NCBI GenBank assembly: GCA_014338405.1
Contig: JTDE01000200.1
Coordinates: 186,001-250,000 of the forward strand
Direction: 5' to 3'
From: Paragonimus skrjabini miyazakii
Taxonomy: Eukaryota; Platyhelminthes; Trematoda; Plagiorchiida; Troglotrematidae
Length of the DNA stretch: 64,000 nt
The stretch's first letter is position 1. Each line of letters opens with the position of its first letter. The notes beneath the pieces are model-generated. The model made no database searches. It was not told where the DNA came from and was given only the letters and a program-made list of their open reading frames with translations. Positions 49,826-61,375 of the stretch are shown in pieces. The position numbers and the translations under genes are program-made.

Positions 49826-50173
49826 TCGTCCATTGGGGGTTTTTCCGCCTACCAGTCTTCATCTGTTGGTCCAATTTCGTTGAGCGATGGCTCATCCGGT
49901 CTATTGTGTTGTCCGCCGTCTATCCACTATGGGCTTTGACCGTAGTCCACGACCGTGTCGAGATATTCCTGCGAGTGTTGGAATAATCGCGCCTCCGATT
50001 TGGTCGTCCATCCTATTTTGCCTGTCATGTCTCGCCTGTTGATCCGATCCAGTCGAGCGATGACTAATCCGGTCGCCGACGCTGTCCGCGATCCGCTCGC
50101 TGTGGGCTGTTGGACGTCATTCCCCGCGTTGAGGTATTCCGCCGAGTGTTCGAATACTCGCACCTTCGGCTAA
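49826..50173 (+). repeat. GC-rich tandem duplication, two ~174-bp units
   Basis: Units at about 49826-49999 and 50000-50173 share, in order, GTCGTCCAT, GTTGRTCC, GAGCGATG, ATCCGGTC, TGTCCGC, TGTGGGCT, GAGTGTT and TCGCRCC (R = A or G). The block is clearly richer in G+C and CpG than its surroundings. Neither unit encodes a consistent protein. It may be a small satellite cluster or a decayed CpG-rich repeat. Confidence 0.65.
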
Positions 50174-50364
50174 ATAATCCGCCACAGTAAGGTTGCTCAA
50201 ATGCTGCATTTGAATCAGAGTTGACTGAAACCACTAAGTATATGCATTCACCGTTTACCGCTAGAGATGTGTTGTTCAACTAGTATAGCAGTAGTGTCAT
50301 CACGCAAAAAATGAAAACACTGCATTAGTATATCAACCATGCAACATGTACTCTGTGTACTGGG

Positions 50365-50412
50365 ACCGTTCGTTAACCCGACTCGGTTAGAAGGCTTGTT
50401 TTTGGGTAAGCC
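50365..50412 (+). repeat. Short dispersed repeat, plus copy
   Basis: GTTCGTTAACCCGACTCGGT followed by GGCTTGTTTTTGGGTAAGCC matches the reverse complement of 48632-48682. A weaker relative may lie at about 51205-51235. Confidence 0.5.
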
Positions 50413-53400
50413 CTGTAGGTAAGTCTTTCAGTTAGAATCCCTGTTAAATGATTTAGAATTCCATTTTTGTACCTGAAGTCAGAATTGTGGAATGATCGGT
50501 ACATGTCGTCGGTTTGCATAATAATCATCACGACCGCATCAATATTTTTGATAGTTCCCTGCTGATACGATTTACTTCAATCGTTAGATCCATAGTAGTC
50601 AACGAACTTTTAGATGAAGATTTAAAGAGAAAAAACTTGAAATTCCTGAGAGAAAAACTGCAACTCATCTTTGTATTTCAAATCCACATTTATCCATCCC
50701 TTTTAAATCAGTTCGTAAACTAGCAGTCCACGTTAAAATAAGAAGGTGCACAGTTTAGGGCAAATTAGTTGAAACTGTTTCAGTCTAGCCTGAGTTGGAA
50801 TACATGTTGTCTGAAGATTATGTACCGGAGATCCATGGAAGTTAAAGCGGCTAGTGTAGAAAGCCGCAGTGTTACCTCACGACATCTGTGCAAGGGATGT
50901 CAACGGCAGATTTATCGATGTGAAGGCCGTTATTCGACCGATTTGCCCACATATTATTACGATAGCAAGTTATCCGTGAAATCCTTGTTACCTGACCTCT
51001 TCTTGTTGTAACCAGCTGAGAGCATCTCTCATGTTCACTTTTATTTTGTCTGGCGGTTACAAGATCACACATATGAGTACCCGATTTTTTCATGACATTC
51101 AGCACGCATATGCTTCTGAGAAAGAGATTCTCTTGGCTTGAGTCAGTAACAGTCAGCCAAAACTGACTATGTTACGTATGTTATAACGTGTACATTTCTC
51201 AATCAAATCCCATAGGGCTTACACCGGTAACCGAGTGCACGGTTGAAGTTAAAAATAGAGAAGAATGAGATGTCTGTAATGACTCAATTGATCGTAAGCT
51301 GTTTGTCTGTCAGGGCGATAATTTTTACGCTGAAAACTGGCTTTAGTACAAGCCAGTTAAGTGCTGTGAACCAAGAACGCGGATGACATAAAGGTTATGT
51401 ATTCAAGAAAGCAACACGTGGATTATGCGTTTCAACAAGATATCAAACAAAAACACACCTACATACGGTACTAGGCCCAGACGGCCACGGTTGCCACAGA
51501 CGTTGATGCTCAGTTCCTTTACGTCCCCTTAAGTACCAAGGACCATTTCATGCAATGATGCACTCCGATGTTTCTTCTTGTATTTTTCCTGCCGCTACTT
51601 CAGTGTCAAACTCTATGATGTGCCCCCCACTACTGAATAGAAGTGGTATGAGTAGCATAGCACGATCGCTCCTCCGAACTACATAAGTACTTTAGACGTT
51701 TATCATGGATGCAACTCTCATTAAGTTGTCGGTCAACAGGAACTAGCAAGACAGGACAGATTTGTGGGGCCGAGTTGCGGCTAGCAAAACAGAAGATAGA
51801 GAAAATACCTCACAAGTTCAAGTTTACTAAACGACATTCTCTAACAAAAACACCAAAGTCTGTACAATACCTCCGAGTACTTCAAACAATGTGCATTAGA
51901 TGAACGTATAGCCAACTTGAAAATTAGAATGACAGATAAACCACTAAAAAATTGCGATTGGTTGCCGGAGTGAAGAAAATCGTATCGAGTTCATGTCAAA
52001 TCTGCACTAGCTAGTGTACATGGAAGCACACTTAAGGGAGAAGTATGCGGAAATGTGCATTTCAGCGAGAATTTTTAAGAAGACCACATGAAAATTTGTT
52101 AAAAAACACGCAGTTCGTCCTTGTGTATTTCGTCTCGGGCCAACTCCGATATTTTGACCGTTAAAACTTACGTCAGAACTCATAAGAGTAGTTTATATCT
52201 TCCGCTCAATACTTATTTGAAACAACAGAACACAAAAGTGATATATTAACTAGCTCAGCTGGTATATATATATATATATATATTACTTGCCTCTACAGTT
52301 TTGTTCCGGACTGTAGAATACGGGCATGGTTTCATCGTCTGTTTTCCTCGTGGATAAAAATGCTTCACTTTATGCACCCATATGAGACATTTAAATTGTT
52401 CCGCCAATCTGTAAAATTAGTTGACAGAACGATTGGCTGAACGGTCTGCAGTAATCTCACAAGTGCTACGCCGTTTATGCATATCAACCTCGAAATAGAT
52501 TTATTCTTTTTAGACATGGCCCATTCGTCATTCGTTCAGAATTCTATTACTTGTGTTACAGTAGTACCCACATTTATGACAACAGGTATTGGAAGTTCAC
52601 TTTCACTTGCGACCACATGATCAGTTAAGTGAAGAATACTGACGGAATCAACCAGTTTCTGTCATCAGTTCATTTAGTCCATCACAAAAATATTCGCATT
52701 CGATGACACTAAACCATGTAACCTATCGATCAAAGCGCTTGAGGTTCGTAAAGCTTGCACTAATATATTTATCGACACTTTGAATTTCACATCTCTATCT
52801 GTGAGTAACCTGAACAGTTGGTTTTACTTAAAAATGTATGGCCAAGATCACAAAACTTGTTTTTACTGAAAAATAATAAAAGTTAACCCGTAGGACAGTT
52901 TATGGTAACCGCCTATGAAATTAATGGCATCAATAGCAGCCAATATCATACTGATACAAAAATGAAAATGATTCATACACTATAACTAAGTTTCCAACTG
53001 GACGTGGCAAGATCATTTTGTAGAGCCTTAGGAGGAACTTTTGGAACAAATAACAATAATTATGTTATAGATGAGGTACATAGGTGGAAACTTGGGCCAT
53101 ACGCCATCTCAACACAGTGAGACACGATGATCTTCTGCCTAGGTTTATAAAAGTTCTCACTTGATCAAAATTTAGTGTTAGATTTCAAACCCCTTTGGTT
53201 TTAGGCTTTTCGGTCATGAGTTCTGTGATTTTCCTTGTTTGAAAGGTGGACATTAAATAAGCTGCACATTATGCTACACCATAACCTGATTTGCATTAGG
53301 ATAACTTATTCTCCTGAGATTGACGTTCTCTTCTGTCTACGATTTTGTGAAGGTAACCCAACTTTGTCGAGCATAGTTTAAACGTCTTATCCGGTAATTA

Positions 53401-56158
53401 GGGTGATTCTAGATTAATTTGGTGAGTACTCTATCCTAATCAACGTGCTGGATTACCAACCGGGATAGTATGGTCAAGGCAACAAAAATTGTAACTTGTC
53501 GTAAACATCATCCAGTTGTGATCGATCATTTTAATGCAGGTCACATCAAGAAACTGTATTACTGGTAAACAATATGACGGCGTTAGTATGTTAGAAAGGG
53601 CCAAATTGTGAAAAATCTGGGCATCAGACCATTACAAACCAGCTAACGGAACAGCATCGTGAAATATTATTGATTCGTCTGGTCCACCTGTTTGAATTAC
53701 AAGCATAGACACTCCGTACCCGTGTAACTTATGCGCTGACATAGACCACATTCTCACAAAGGCATATGTTTCACGATGTACTAGGTGTGTGTACGTTTAT
53801 TCTTGAAAACTGCTACCGTGTGAGGTATCGTTAGTTGAAGTTGAGTTAATAAGCCCGAAGTAATGTAAATCCATTTACGATGCATGTAATGATGACTAGG
53901 CTCTTTGCACGTAATCATCATGGGTGTTACCCATGAGCGGCTCAAAAGCTATTGTTTTTGATGGCAATAGTCATGCTGCTGCTAGTGTACTGTGCTGTGT
54001 TATGTTGTGTCGCAATTGTGGCCTCGGTAAAATACTCGCATCGAACTGCAAACAACCAAATAGTACATTGTTCAATGTGTGTGCACAATGGAGATTTCCT
54101 AACTGAAAGTTTGGGTGTTCAATCAGTCAATAGCTTACGTGGCAAAGCAAACTTGTCAATTTACGCTTTCTGCATAAAAAGTGTGATAATTTGCGTGGCA
54201 GTGTACATGTGCGAACGTGTGTATGTGTGTGTGCTACGGAAATCCCTTTCATGATCAGGCCTAAGACCGAGACTATGGCACACAAGTATTGTACATTCAT
54301 GACATGATGCTGACCATGTCAGCACTTACCTATATTAGATTTATTCACCATAACGACAATCCCACTTTGTTACCGACTAAGAATGAACGTGGCTTCGGGT
54401 TTCAGCGCTAAACAGACCAGCATTTCCTAGCACTCGAAGTGTATATTATTCAGGTGATCATGGTAAAGATATGCAGTTCAACAGAAGGTATGTATGGACC
54501 TGACGTTTCATAATGCTCACTTTAAAGCCGTTTATTATCGTTTAGGTCCAGTTGATAGAATTACAGAATCAGTGGGACTCGAGGTTTCCGGTTACTCTGG
54601 TACATTTTCCATAACTAACTCCGGCTGTTTGTCAGTTTCCAGTAATAACTAGTCACCGAGATTTACAAGTTTACGGTTGTGAATGTAAAACTCGATGTCA
54701 GTACAAAACCAGTTTGTTGAACAGTCACTGTACTGTATTTGACTCCTGCCCGATACCAACAAAGATGTACCACAATGAAGATTTTGCACAGAGATGGAAC
54801 ATAACCAGGACGAACTGCTTATTTGTATCTGATGTATAAGTGCCCTCAACCTTTTTCTCTGATTCAGATCGCCCACGAGCCACACGTATTTGACACTCTG
54901 ATTTGCCTCACTCACTAAATTCTCATAAGTATGTCGATACAGCTGTAGGTTTATCGAGTACAATTACCCCATTTTTTTTACCCAGTTTTATCACACTCAG
55001 TTAAACACAACGATTAGACTTGAGCGTATGCTGCTCAATAGGCGTGTATTTTAGAATTAGACGAATTGGTTGCACTGATTGGTTGGAGTGCATCCATCCG
55101 ACTGGCTGGTTGATTTTGCGAGCATGTGTATGCGTGATGAATGAAAGAGTAGACAAGTCGGAGAATCTGAAGTCTTTGTGTACAAACGAATCTGTCGAAA
55201 TTCACATCAGGAAATGGTCACACCAAAATGACTGAGGCTTTTTCATATGGGCATTTGGGGACAGCTGGAACAGTTTTGCGCAGTCAGGCGTCGAACCTGA
55301 CTTATGTCGCTGCTTATCTGTGGGCAGGGTAGAGAAACCATCGGTTGTTTTAGGGAGAAGACTGAGTAGGTAAGCGAGAAGAGGGTAAAGAGAGCAGTCC
55401 ACTCACCTCATATTGGTTAGTGATTTGACTCGTTTACCGGAAATCCTGCCAGGTAATTCGAACGAGCCTAAAGGGTGAGCATGAAAAACAGATGGATATT
55501 AGGGTTGTCAGCAAAAATAAATATTCAAGTCCGGGAAGCTGTTATTAGTCTCACAAACGTATAATCTCTATGCACAAGCATACACGATACAGTCGGGTAA
55601 AGTAGCTATACTATCGAGCATTGTGCGCACGAGTTAAGTTAGATCTGTGGAGGACTACACATCGAAATCCCCCTGGACTGCATTCAGAACGGTTGACTGG
55701 TCAGGCTGGAGTATGTCCACTCTCGATAGAGCTGTGTAGAGGTCAGCCAACCAAACACCTAAGTGTTACAGGGTCTGCCAGTTTGTCACAAAGTCTGGTG
55801 CACTTAAAACGAGCTCAAATAAGAGACTGGTGAGGGGAAAATCTGTGTTTAGTCGAAATGCACAGGAAACTGACAATGTTCTTCGACAAAACTGCCAGTG
55901 ATAGTATTGATTGTTTTTACGAATACTACGCATAAGTATGATTAAAATCAAGCCCAATAAACATTGTCTTAATAGGATGTTGTATCAAATAGAAAAGTTG
56001 ATTGTTATGCCTAAAAATCAATTTTTATGGCAGTGTAACCACTTGTAGGATAAAATAACGTTTGGTTTAAAATGTGTCTTTCTGCTCTCTAAAATAATTC
56101 ACTTATGAAAGTGAAAAAGTGGAGTTTACTTTTCATTCTTGTATGCTTATGCTTCCTA
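50413..56158. other. Long non-coding stretch
   Basis: Includes a TA repeat at 52263-52283. Minus-strand frame 54649-54963 and plus-strand frame 50769-51011 (with RHLCKGCQRQIYRC) are open for 80-104 codons but show no family or convincing splice pair. Nothing else was recognised. Confidence 0.3.
52263..52283. repeat. (TA)n microsatellite
   Basis: About 21 bases of TA repeat. Confidence 0.9.
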
Positions 56159-56306
56159 NNNNNNNNNNNNNNNNNNNNNNNNNNNNNNNNNNNNNNNNNN
56201 NNNNNNNNNNNNNNNNNNNNNNNNNNNNNNNNNNNNNNNNNNNNNNNNNNNNNNNNNNNNNNNNNNNNNNNNNNNNNNNNNNNNNNNNNNNNNNNNNNNN
56301 NNNNNN

Positions 56307-56336
<30 letters not shown>
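56159..56336. repeat. Assembly gap (148 N) running into a (TA)n microsatellite
   Basis: N from 56159 to 56306, then uninterrupted TA to about 56335. As with the first gap, the TA array probably caused the break. Confidence 0.93.
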
Positions 56337-56337
<1 letters not shown>

Positions 56338-58734
56338 TAAGGCGGTAAAGCCAAAACTGTTCTCTGCTGTTTCATTGGTTTATCGTTTTCCACAGTATCG
56401 CCCCGAACCATAGGCATTTTTCCTTAGGTGTGTAAATCGGAATGATCAATGTTAGCTTAACGGCTGTCAGTTTTATACACGCGCGGAATAACTGCCCACA
56501 CAGCCGGTTAACATAATAACATAAATTCACCGTGGGGATACAAAAGTGGGGGAAATCAACTGTTTCATTATAGATATATATAGCATATGGTATGATACGC
56601 CAACTCTCATCGTTTTAAGCCGCAGTAACTGGTGTTTCTGCTGAGCCTAACTGCGGTCCGGTTGAGTGTTTGACCTACGTTGCAAAATTAACTGTGCTGC
56701 ATTCTCAACACATTTGTACAATTAGAGAACATACAAATAAACAAGGCGGATTATGAACAGTATTACTTTTTACTCAAACGGTCGTGCTTTCTCATCAGGT
56801 CTGAACGGTTCTTAGTCTCAAATTTGAGGGTCACAGTGAGCTGTAATCGCGATATAAAAAACGATAACATGTTTATTTCTTGAGCCATCTAGGTAACCAC
56901 TTTGGTCGTAGACTGGCTATTTTGCCGAAACTAACACCGACTACTATGTAAATTTTTCGCTGCAAAATTTAGTGAGATTTCCGTAAATCCCTGAATGGCC
57001 GAAAAGTGGTCATGGTTAATTCAAATCGGTGAGTTTAGTATGTTTTCCTTTAGAAAATTTTATCACGAAATCATCACTATTATCTTAAAAACAATGTATC
57101 GATTCTATCAGAAAGCTGACGGTCCTTGTAGAAACTGTTCGTCACGTCTACGTCACCCGAAACTAGTGAGTTCAACTAACCATAAATGATGTGTTAGTGT
57201 AGACACCGTGACTTACTGGTTAATTTTTTCAACCACTCTCCATTGACAATCCAAACAAAATCATCCAAATTAACTCTTTACCATTCAAGTCCGAAATAAG
57301 TTCCTCAGAGCACACATCTGTTGACTGCGATTCCAGCTCAGAATTAAAAAACCGTTACACTGTTGGCTGTGCAGAAACCACAGCACATAGTAGACCATGC
57401 AGCCGAATTTTGGTATTATATTTTTAGTTGAAATTAACTGAATCCATAAAAACACATATGTACAATGTTCCGTTCGCCTCCGACCCTGCTGAGTCCTGTT
57501 GACACGAACACATGAAGTCATGAAGGCGGAACGGCAAATCTAGGCCGGAGTTTCAGTAACTTGACGTTTTTGGACCATGAAGTAGCAGCACGAGAGACTC
57601 CGGGCTACAGTGGGGGTGGATATTAAGACGTACACGAATGAACGTGTGTGTTGATGTTAACTTTCATCAAGAACAGTACTTTGATCGAGGCCATTTGGAT
57701 ACAAGCATTCCCAGGACTTGCTGTTCTGTTTAAGAAGACCGTGAAGGTGAACAAGAAGAGATAACAGTAGCCAGAACAGAATAAGTCGATTCATTAATCG
57801 GTCCTGTCATCGCTGTCATAAACCAGTTACCATGAGTTTGGTTACAGTCGGAAAGCTTCCACGTTGGAGTAGAAACACATACACACACACACACACACAC
57901 AAGGGTTTGCGTGCGAGCAGACAAGCGCGAAAGTCACTTCCAGCGACATGAGGCTCATCACAAACGAAAGACATCAAGAGTAGGCATGATAGGGTGAGTC
58001 GGACTGGTTGAAAAAAGATGTGAAGGGTGGTGGTGGTGATGGGTGAAATGGTCATCTAGCCGTAACGCCGTTTTTTTTTACTGTAGCACTCGCATCTCAT
58101 AAAACACTCGGTGTTCACGTGGCCTATTGCCAACAGCCATAGAAACTTGGGATGTTCCCCTCTTAGACTGTGGATATGTGTATGCCTCACAAATTGAGAG
58201 CAAAGGTAGAAAGCTTTTGCTTGACTGTGAGAATGAATGATGTTGGTTGGCCCAATAGATAAAGTTATTGAAGCGTAGTAGTTAAAATTAAAGAAGAAAG
58301 ACATGATCGTGTTTTTTTCTTGTAAACCTGCCCATTCGCCCCTTGTTTCCCACCCTCAATTCCTTTTTCGTTGAAATACTAGAATGTGTGAATCATTTCG
58401 GTTTCTGGCTATCTACCTATTCCTTGGTTTTGAACATAAACGGTCTCTTTGATGTTTTGCTTTTCACAGAAACGCAACAATGTTGAACTGTCATGTATCT
58501 ATGCTCATGGCAATGGACAAACTGAAGCTACCGGCCTAAATGACAAATATCTAGGCAAAAAATGATTGCATTGGGGAATTTTATACTTTACTGAAAAAAG
58601 ACGATATTGTTGGCCCCGTTTCAAACGGATACATAGGGGAATAAGAATAAGTTCCATGTAATTCCCGTTGAACAGATTGGCTGTGATAAGTACCCTACAA
58701 CTTTTTGTCCTAAAGAGAACTTAGATGGGACCCA
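56337..58734. other. Non-coding stretch
   Basis: Contains a CA repeat at 57880-57901. A 54-nt open piece (57112-57165) lies between TCTATCAG and GTGAGT and encodes KADGPCRNCSSRLRHPKL, phase 0 on both sides; it is too short to call without a partner. Confidence 0.3.
57880..57901. repeat. (CA)n microsatellite
   Basis: About 22 bases of CA repeat. Confidence 0.9.
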
Positions 58735-59053
58735 ACTACTTATTAGTAATACAAATTCTATGCTCAACAGTGGCGTTGGTGGATTCCAGCGTGAACTGTT
58801 TGAGAAATCCTGCCGGGGCAATCGATCCCCTGAATCATTTGGTAGATTTTGTGTGAGACAGTGAGAAGGGTGGGTAACCGAGTCCAAATGTGAAATTTCC
58901 GAGCTCCTGACGTGGCTTCGTAGCTCAGCTGGTAGAGCGCTTGCCGCGTTGAGGCTTGGTGTTTCTGTCGCTGGTTCGAATCCAGCCGAAGCACTGACTT
59001 TTCACAGTGGGGTCTCACCTAAATTCATCAATCTGCCACACTACTTATTAGTA
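58735..59053 (+). mobile_element. tRNA-derived SINE-like insertion with 14-bp direct repeats
   Basis: ACTACTTATTAGTA occurs at 58735-58748 and again at 59040-59053, flanking about 291 bp that contains a tRNA-like sequence (58914-58993). Flanking direct repeats of this length are the usual mark of target-primed retroposition. A second short block (CTAAAGAGAACT) lies near both ends in a different order, so the history may be more complex. No poly(A) or other simple tail was recognised. Confidence 0.6.
58914..58993 (+). tRNA. tRNA-like pseudogene (head of SINE-like element)
   Basis: The 5' arm GGCTTCG pairs with 3' CGAAGCA except for the outermost G-A pair. The D arm GCTC-AGCTGGTA-GAGC and T arm GCTGG-TTCGAAT-CCAGC are intact, so the pol III A box (TAGCTCAGCTGG) and B box (GGTTCGAATCC) are near-perfect. 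The 30 bases between them do not form an anticodon stem-loop, and the total of 80 bases is long for a class I tRNA. It is therefore a tRNA-derived sequence and not a working tRNA; no anticodon can be assigned. Confidence 0.65.
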
Positions 59054-61094
59054 CTAAAGAGAACTGACCTAACAGGACAAGTTCGTGGAATGTCTTGCCT
59101 GCTCAGAAGTCCCATTTCTTCGCGAGGAACACACCCCAGGATTCAGTTCACTACCAAAAAGATTACTTCGGCTATTCAGCGTCTCGTTGAAATGAAATAC
59201 TCGTCTATATTAATCTAAGATAAACAATGTCACCCGATCATCCTACTGCTCATGAAGCGATCACAATCATACTCGACAACGTGGTTGAGATCTTCTGTTT
59301 GTGAAATCTTTGTGTTGAACCACCGATTTATTGGTTAGTTAGAAAAATCCTTGATATGTTAAGTGAAGTCTGTGATTTAATGGCAAATGATAAACTCGGA
59401 TGGGAGTCATTCATTGAATGTTGGGGATATGTTAATGTGACCGATTCCAGTATGTGGTCAGTGGAGCGAAAGTTGACATGTTAGTTTTGGGATTGCTCAG
59501 ACCAGAAGCTAATTTACTGTCGACCGCATACTAGATAGATAATATCCGGAACCGGGATGCTTTTTGGTGTTTTCAGTGTAATAAGTGAGTTCAACCTCAA
59601 TTATAAATCTTTACTGCAGGGTTATATTTTTACTTTATAAAACATTTGTTATACCTGCACTAATTATGATCAGAAAACCTGGGTAGTTTTCACCCAGTAG
59701 CTCTCCCAAATACTTCCTTTTAATAGATCCTTAATACATTCTAGGAGAAAATAGTTCTGCGTTTGCTCACTATTTGAACTGATTAGCCTGACTACAAGCA
59801 ATGAACTAGTTAGTTTCGACAAACCAGAAACAGAAGACCTGAAACAATGACTATATTTAAGTTATTTCGAAGTACAGATGAACTTATAGATGGGAATACG
59901 TAACACATTTGTTTTGGTTATGTGATCTAGTGTTGCAGTAATCACAGTGTTCTCCAGGTACAGGAGTTGTGGAGAATAATTCTAATAGACAGATTCCGGA
60001 CAAATAGTATCAGGATAACCAGAACACTTCTAAGTGATCGTGGCAACGCTATTTTGAGTCGTGGATTCGAAACCCTAGGGCTTCGTAATCGGCTAACGAC
60101 TATCCTTGAAACCCGGATTACCATAGTCTATTTTAAATAGCAAAGCACATTGATTGTCTTTATTGGTTTATGGGTAGGTCCGGTCCATAGGCACAAGGCT
60201 TTTTTGTACAACCGTATAGAAACCACTCAGAACTACTGACAATGCCCGAGTACTAGGCATTTCCTCAACTTACGATTAACTTCCGGCTATTCTTTTTGGC
60301 GTCAGCTTGTGTCGATCATGATCCCATATCCCGATTTGATTACCATGCAGGTAGATTATTGATGGATGGTTCTGGGTTTTCAGATCGATCTTGATTTGAC
60401 TTTGTATGGGCTCGTCTTTTTTCCAGCCACAGTCACGCTACGAACTGGTCAGCTGCTACTGTGCTTATGACGAGATGATTCAGCCGTACCTAGCACGTTA
60501 CTGATAGAATAACAGTCTAGTAGCTTGTCCACAACCAAGACTCCCGTTCCGAACAAGCAGAGCCACTGGTGAGGAGTCTCAAAATGAAGGCAAATCGAGT
60601 CTGTGGTTTTTCTAAATTGCAAACTACCCGAAAAATGTACCACAATAAAAATGTGACGAGCTATTATGAGCGATATTCAGGTCATGATGAACAGATTGTC
60701 ATCATCAAGGCAGCGGAAGGCTTGAAAACTCTTAGTTCAGAGTGAACTTTAAAGGACCTTGGTGTCCGGTTCTAGCAGACCGGATTATATTATTTGTGTT
60801 GACCAAAACAGTGAATACACTCCTCACTCCAACAGTAGTTATGTTTTTTCTAATGTGCATTTGCAATTAAGCAAAGTTTTTTTTTGGGGGGGGGGGAGTG
60901 AACAGCCGATTAAGAACTGGCAGAAATGCATACCTGTAAAACAATTATATCAAACTAATGACCGAATTGTCTTGTTTAGTCAGATTCAATTAGGGGTAGT
61001 GTTCAATTCTGAAATAACCTAAATCCCCGAACCTTCACTAATGATTCAAACTATGCTCATTTCGTTCCATGAAGACAGTAACTTCGGCCTAACT
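59054..61094. other. Non-coding stretch
   Basis: A run of T then 11 G lies at 60877-60896. No gene or shared repeat recognised. Confidence 0.35.
60886..60896. repeat. Poly-G tract (11 G) after a T run
   Basis: TTTTTTTTT followed by eleven G. Such tracts are prone to sequencing error, so the exact length is doubtful. Confidence 0.8.
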
Positions 61095-61375
61095 GAGAAG
61101 TCGTGATCACGTGGTTATCGATTGGATAGAACAGAGTGATTCTGTTCATTCTCCTTTCGAAGTGATCGGGCAAGCTGAACACTATTCATACAACGTTGTG
61201 GTTGAGCGTTTGGATTTGATTATTCGGTCATGCTTATTATGAGGCTGCTGGCGTTGTGGTTAACACGCCAGTCTCACAAGCACGAGGGTCAGAGTGCAAA
61301 CTCTGATCCGGACAAGGACATGCACTACTGATGAGCTCTAATAAGAGCGAAGGCTGCGATCAATGTGGGTGGTGT
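61095..61375 (+). repeat. Dispersed tRNA-like element, copy E
   Basis: In sense orientation: GAGAAGTCGTGATCACG, GGTTATCGATTGGA, AACAGAGTGATTCTGTTC, CCTTTCGAAGTGATCGGGCA, TTCGGTCATGC, an A-box-like TGGCGTTGTGGTTAACACG, then GCACTACTGATGAGCTCTAA and ATCAATGTGGGTGGTGTTC. This is the order of copy A, with a better A box but a degraded B box. Confidence 0.7.

Noticed and set aside
57112..57165. 54-nt phase-0 exon candidate with a CxxC pair
   Set aside because: Too short to support without a partner exon or transcript.
58469..58590. Possible terminal exon after CTTTTCACAG (NNVELSCIYAHGNGQTEATG)
   Set aside because: No upstream exon in phase was found and the family is unknown.
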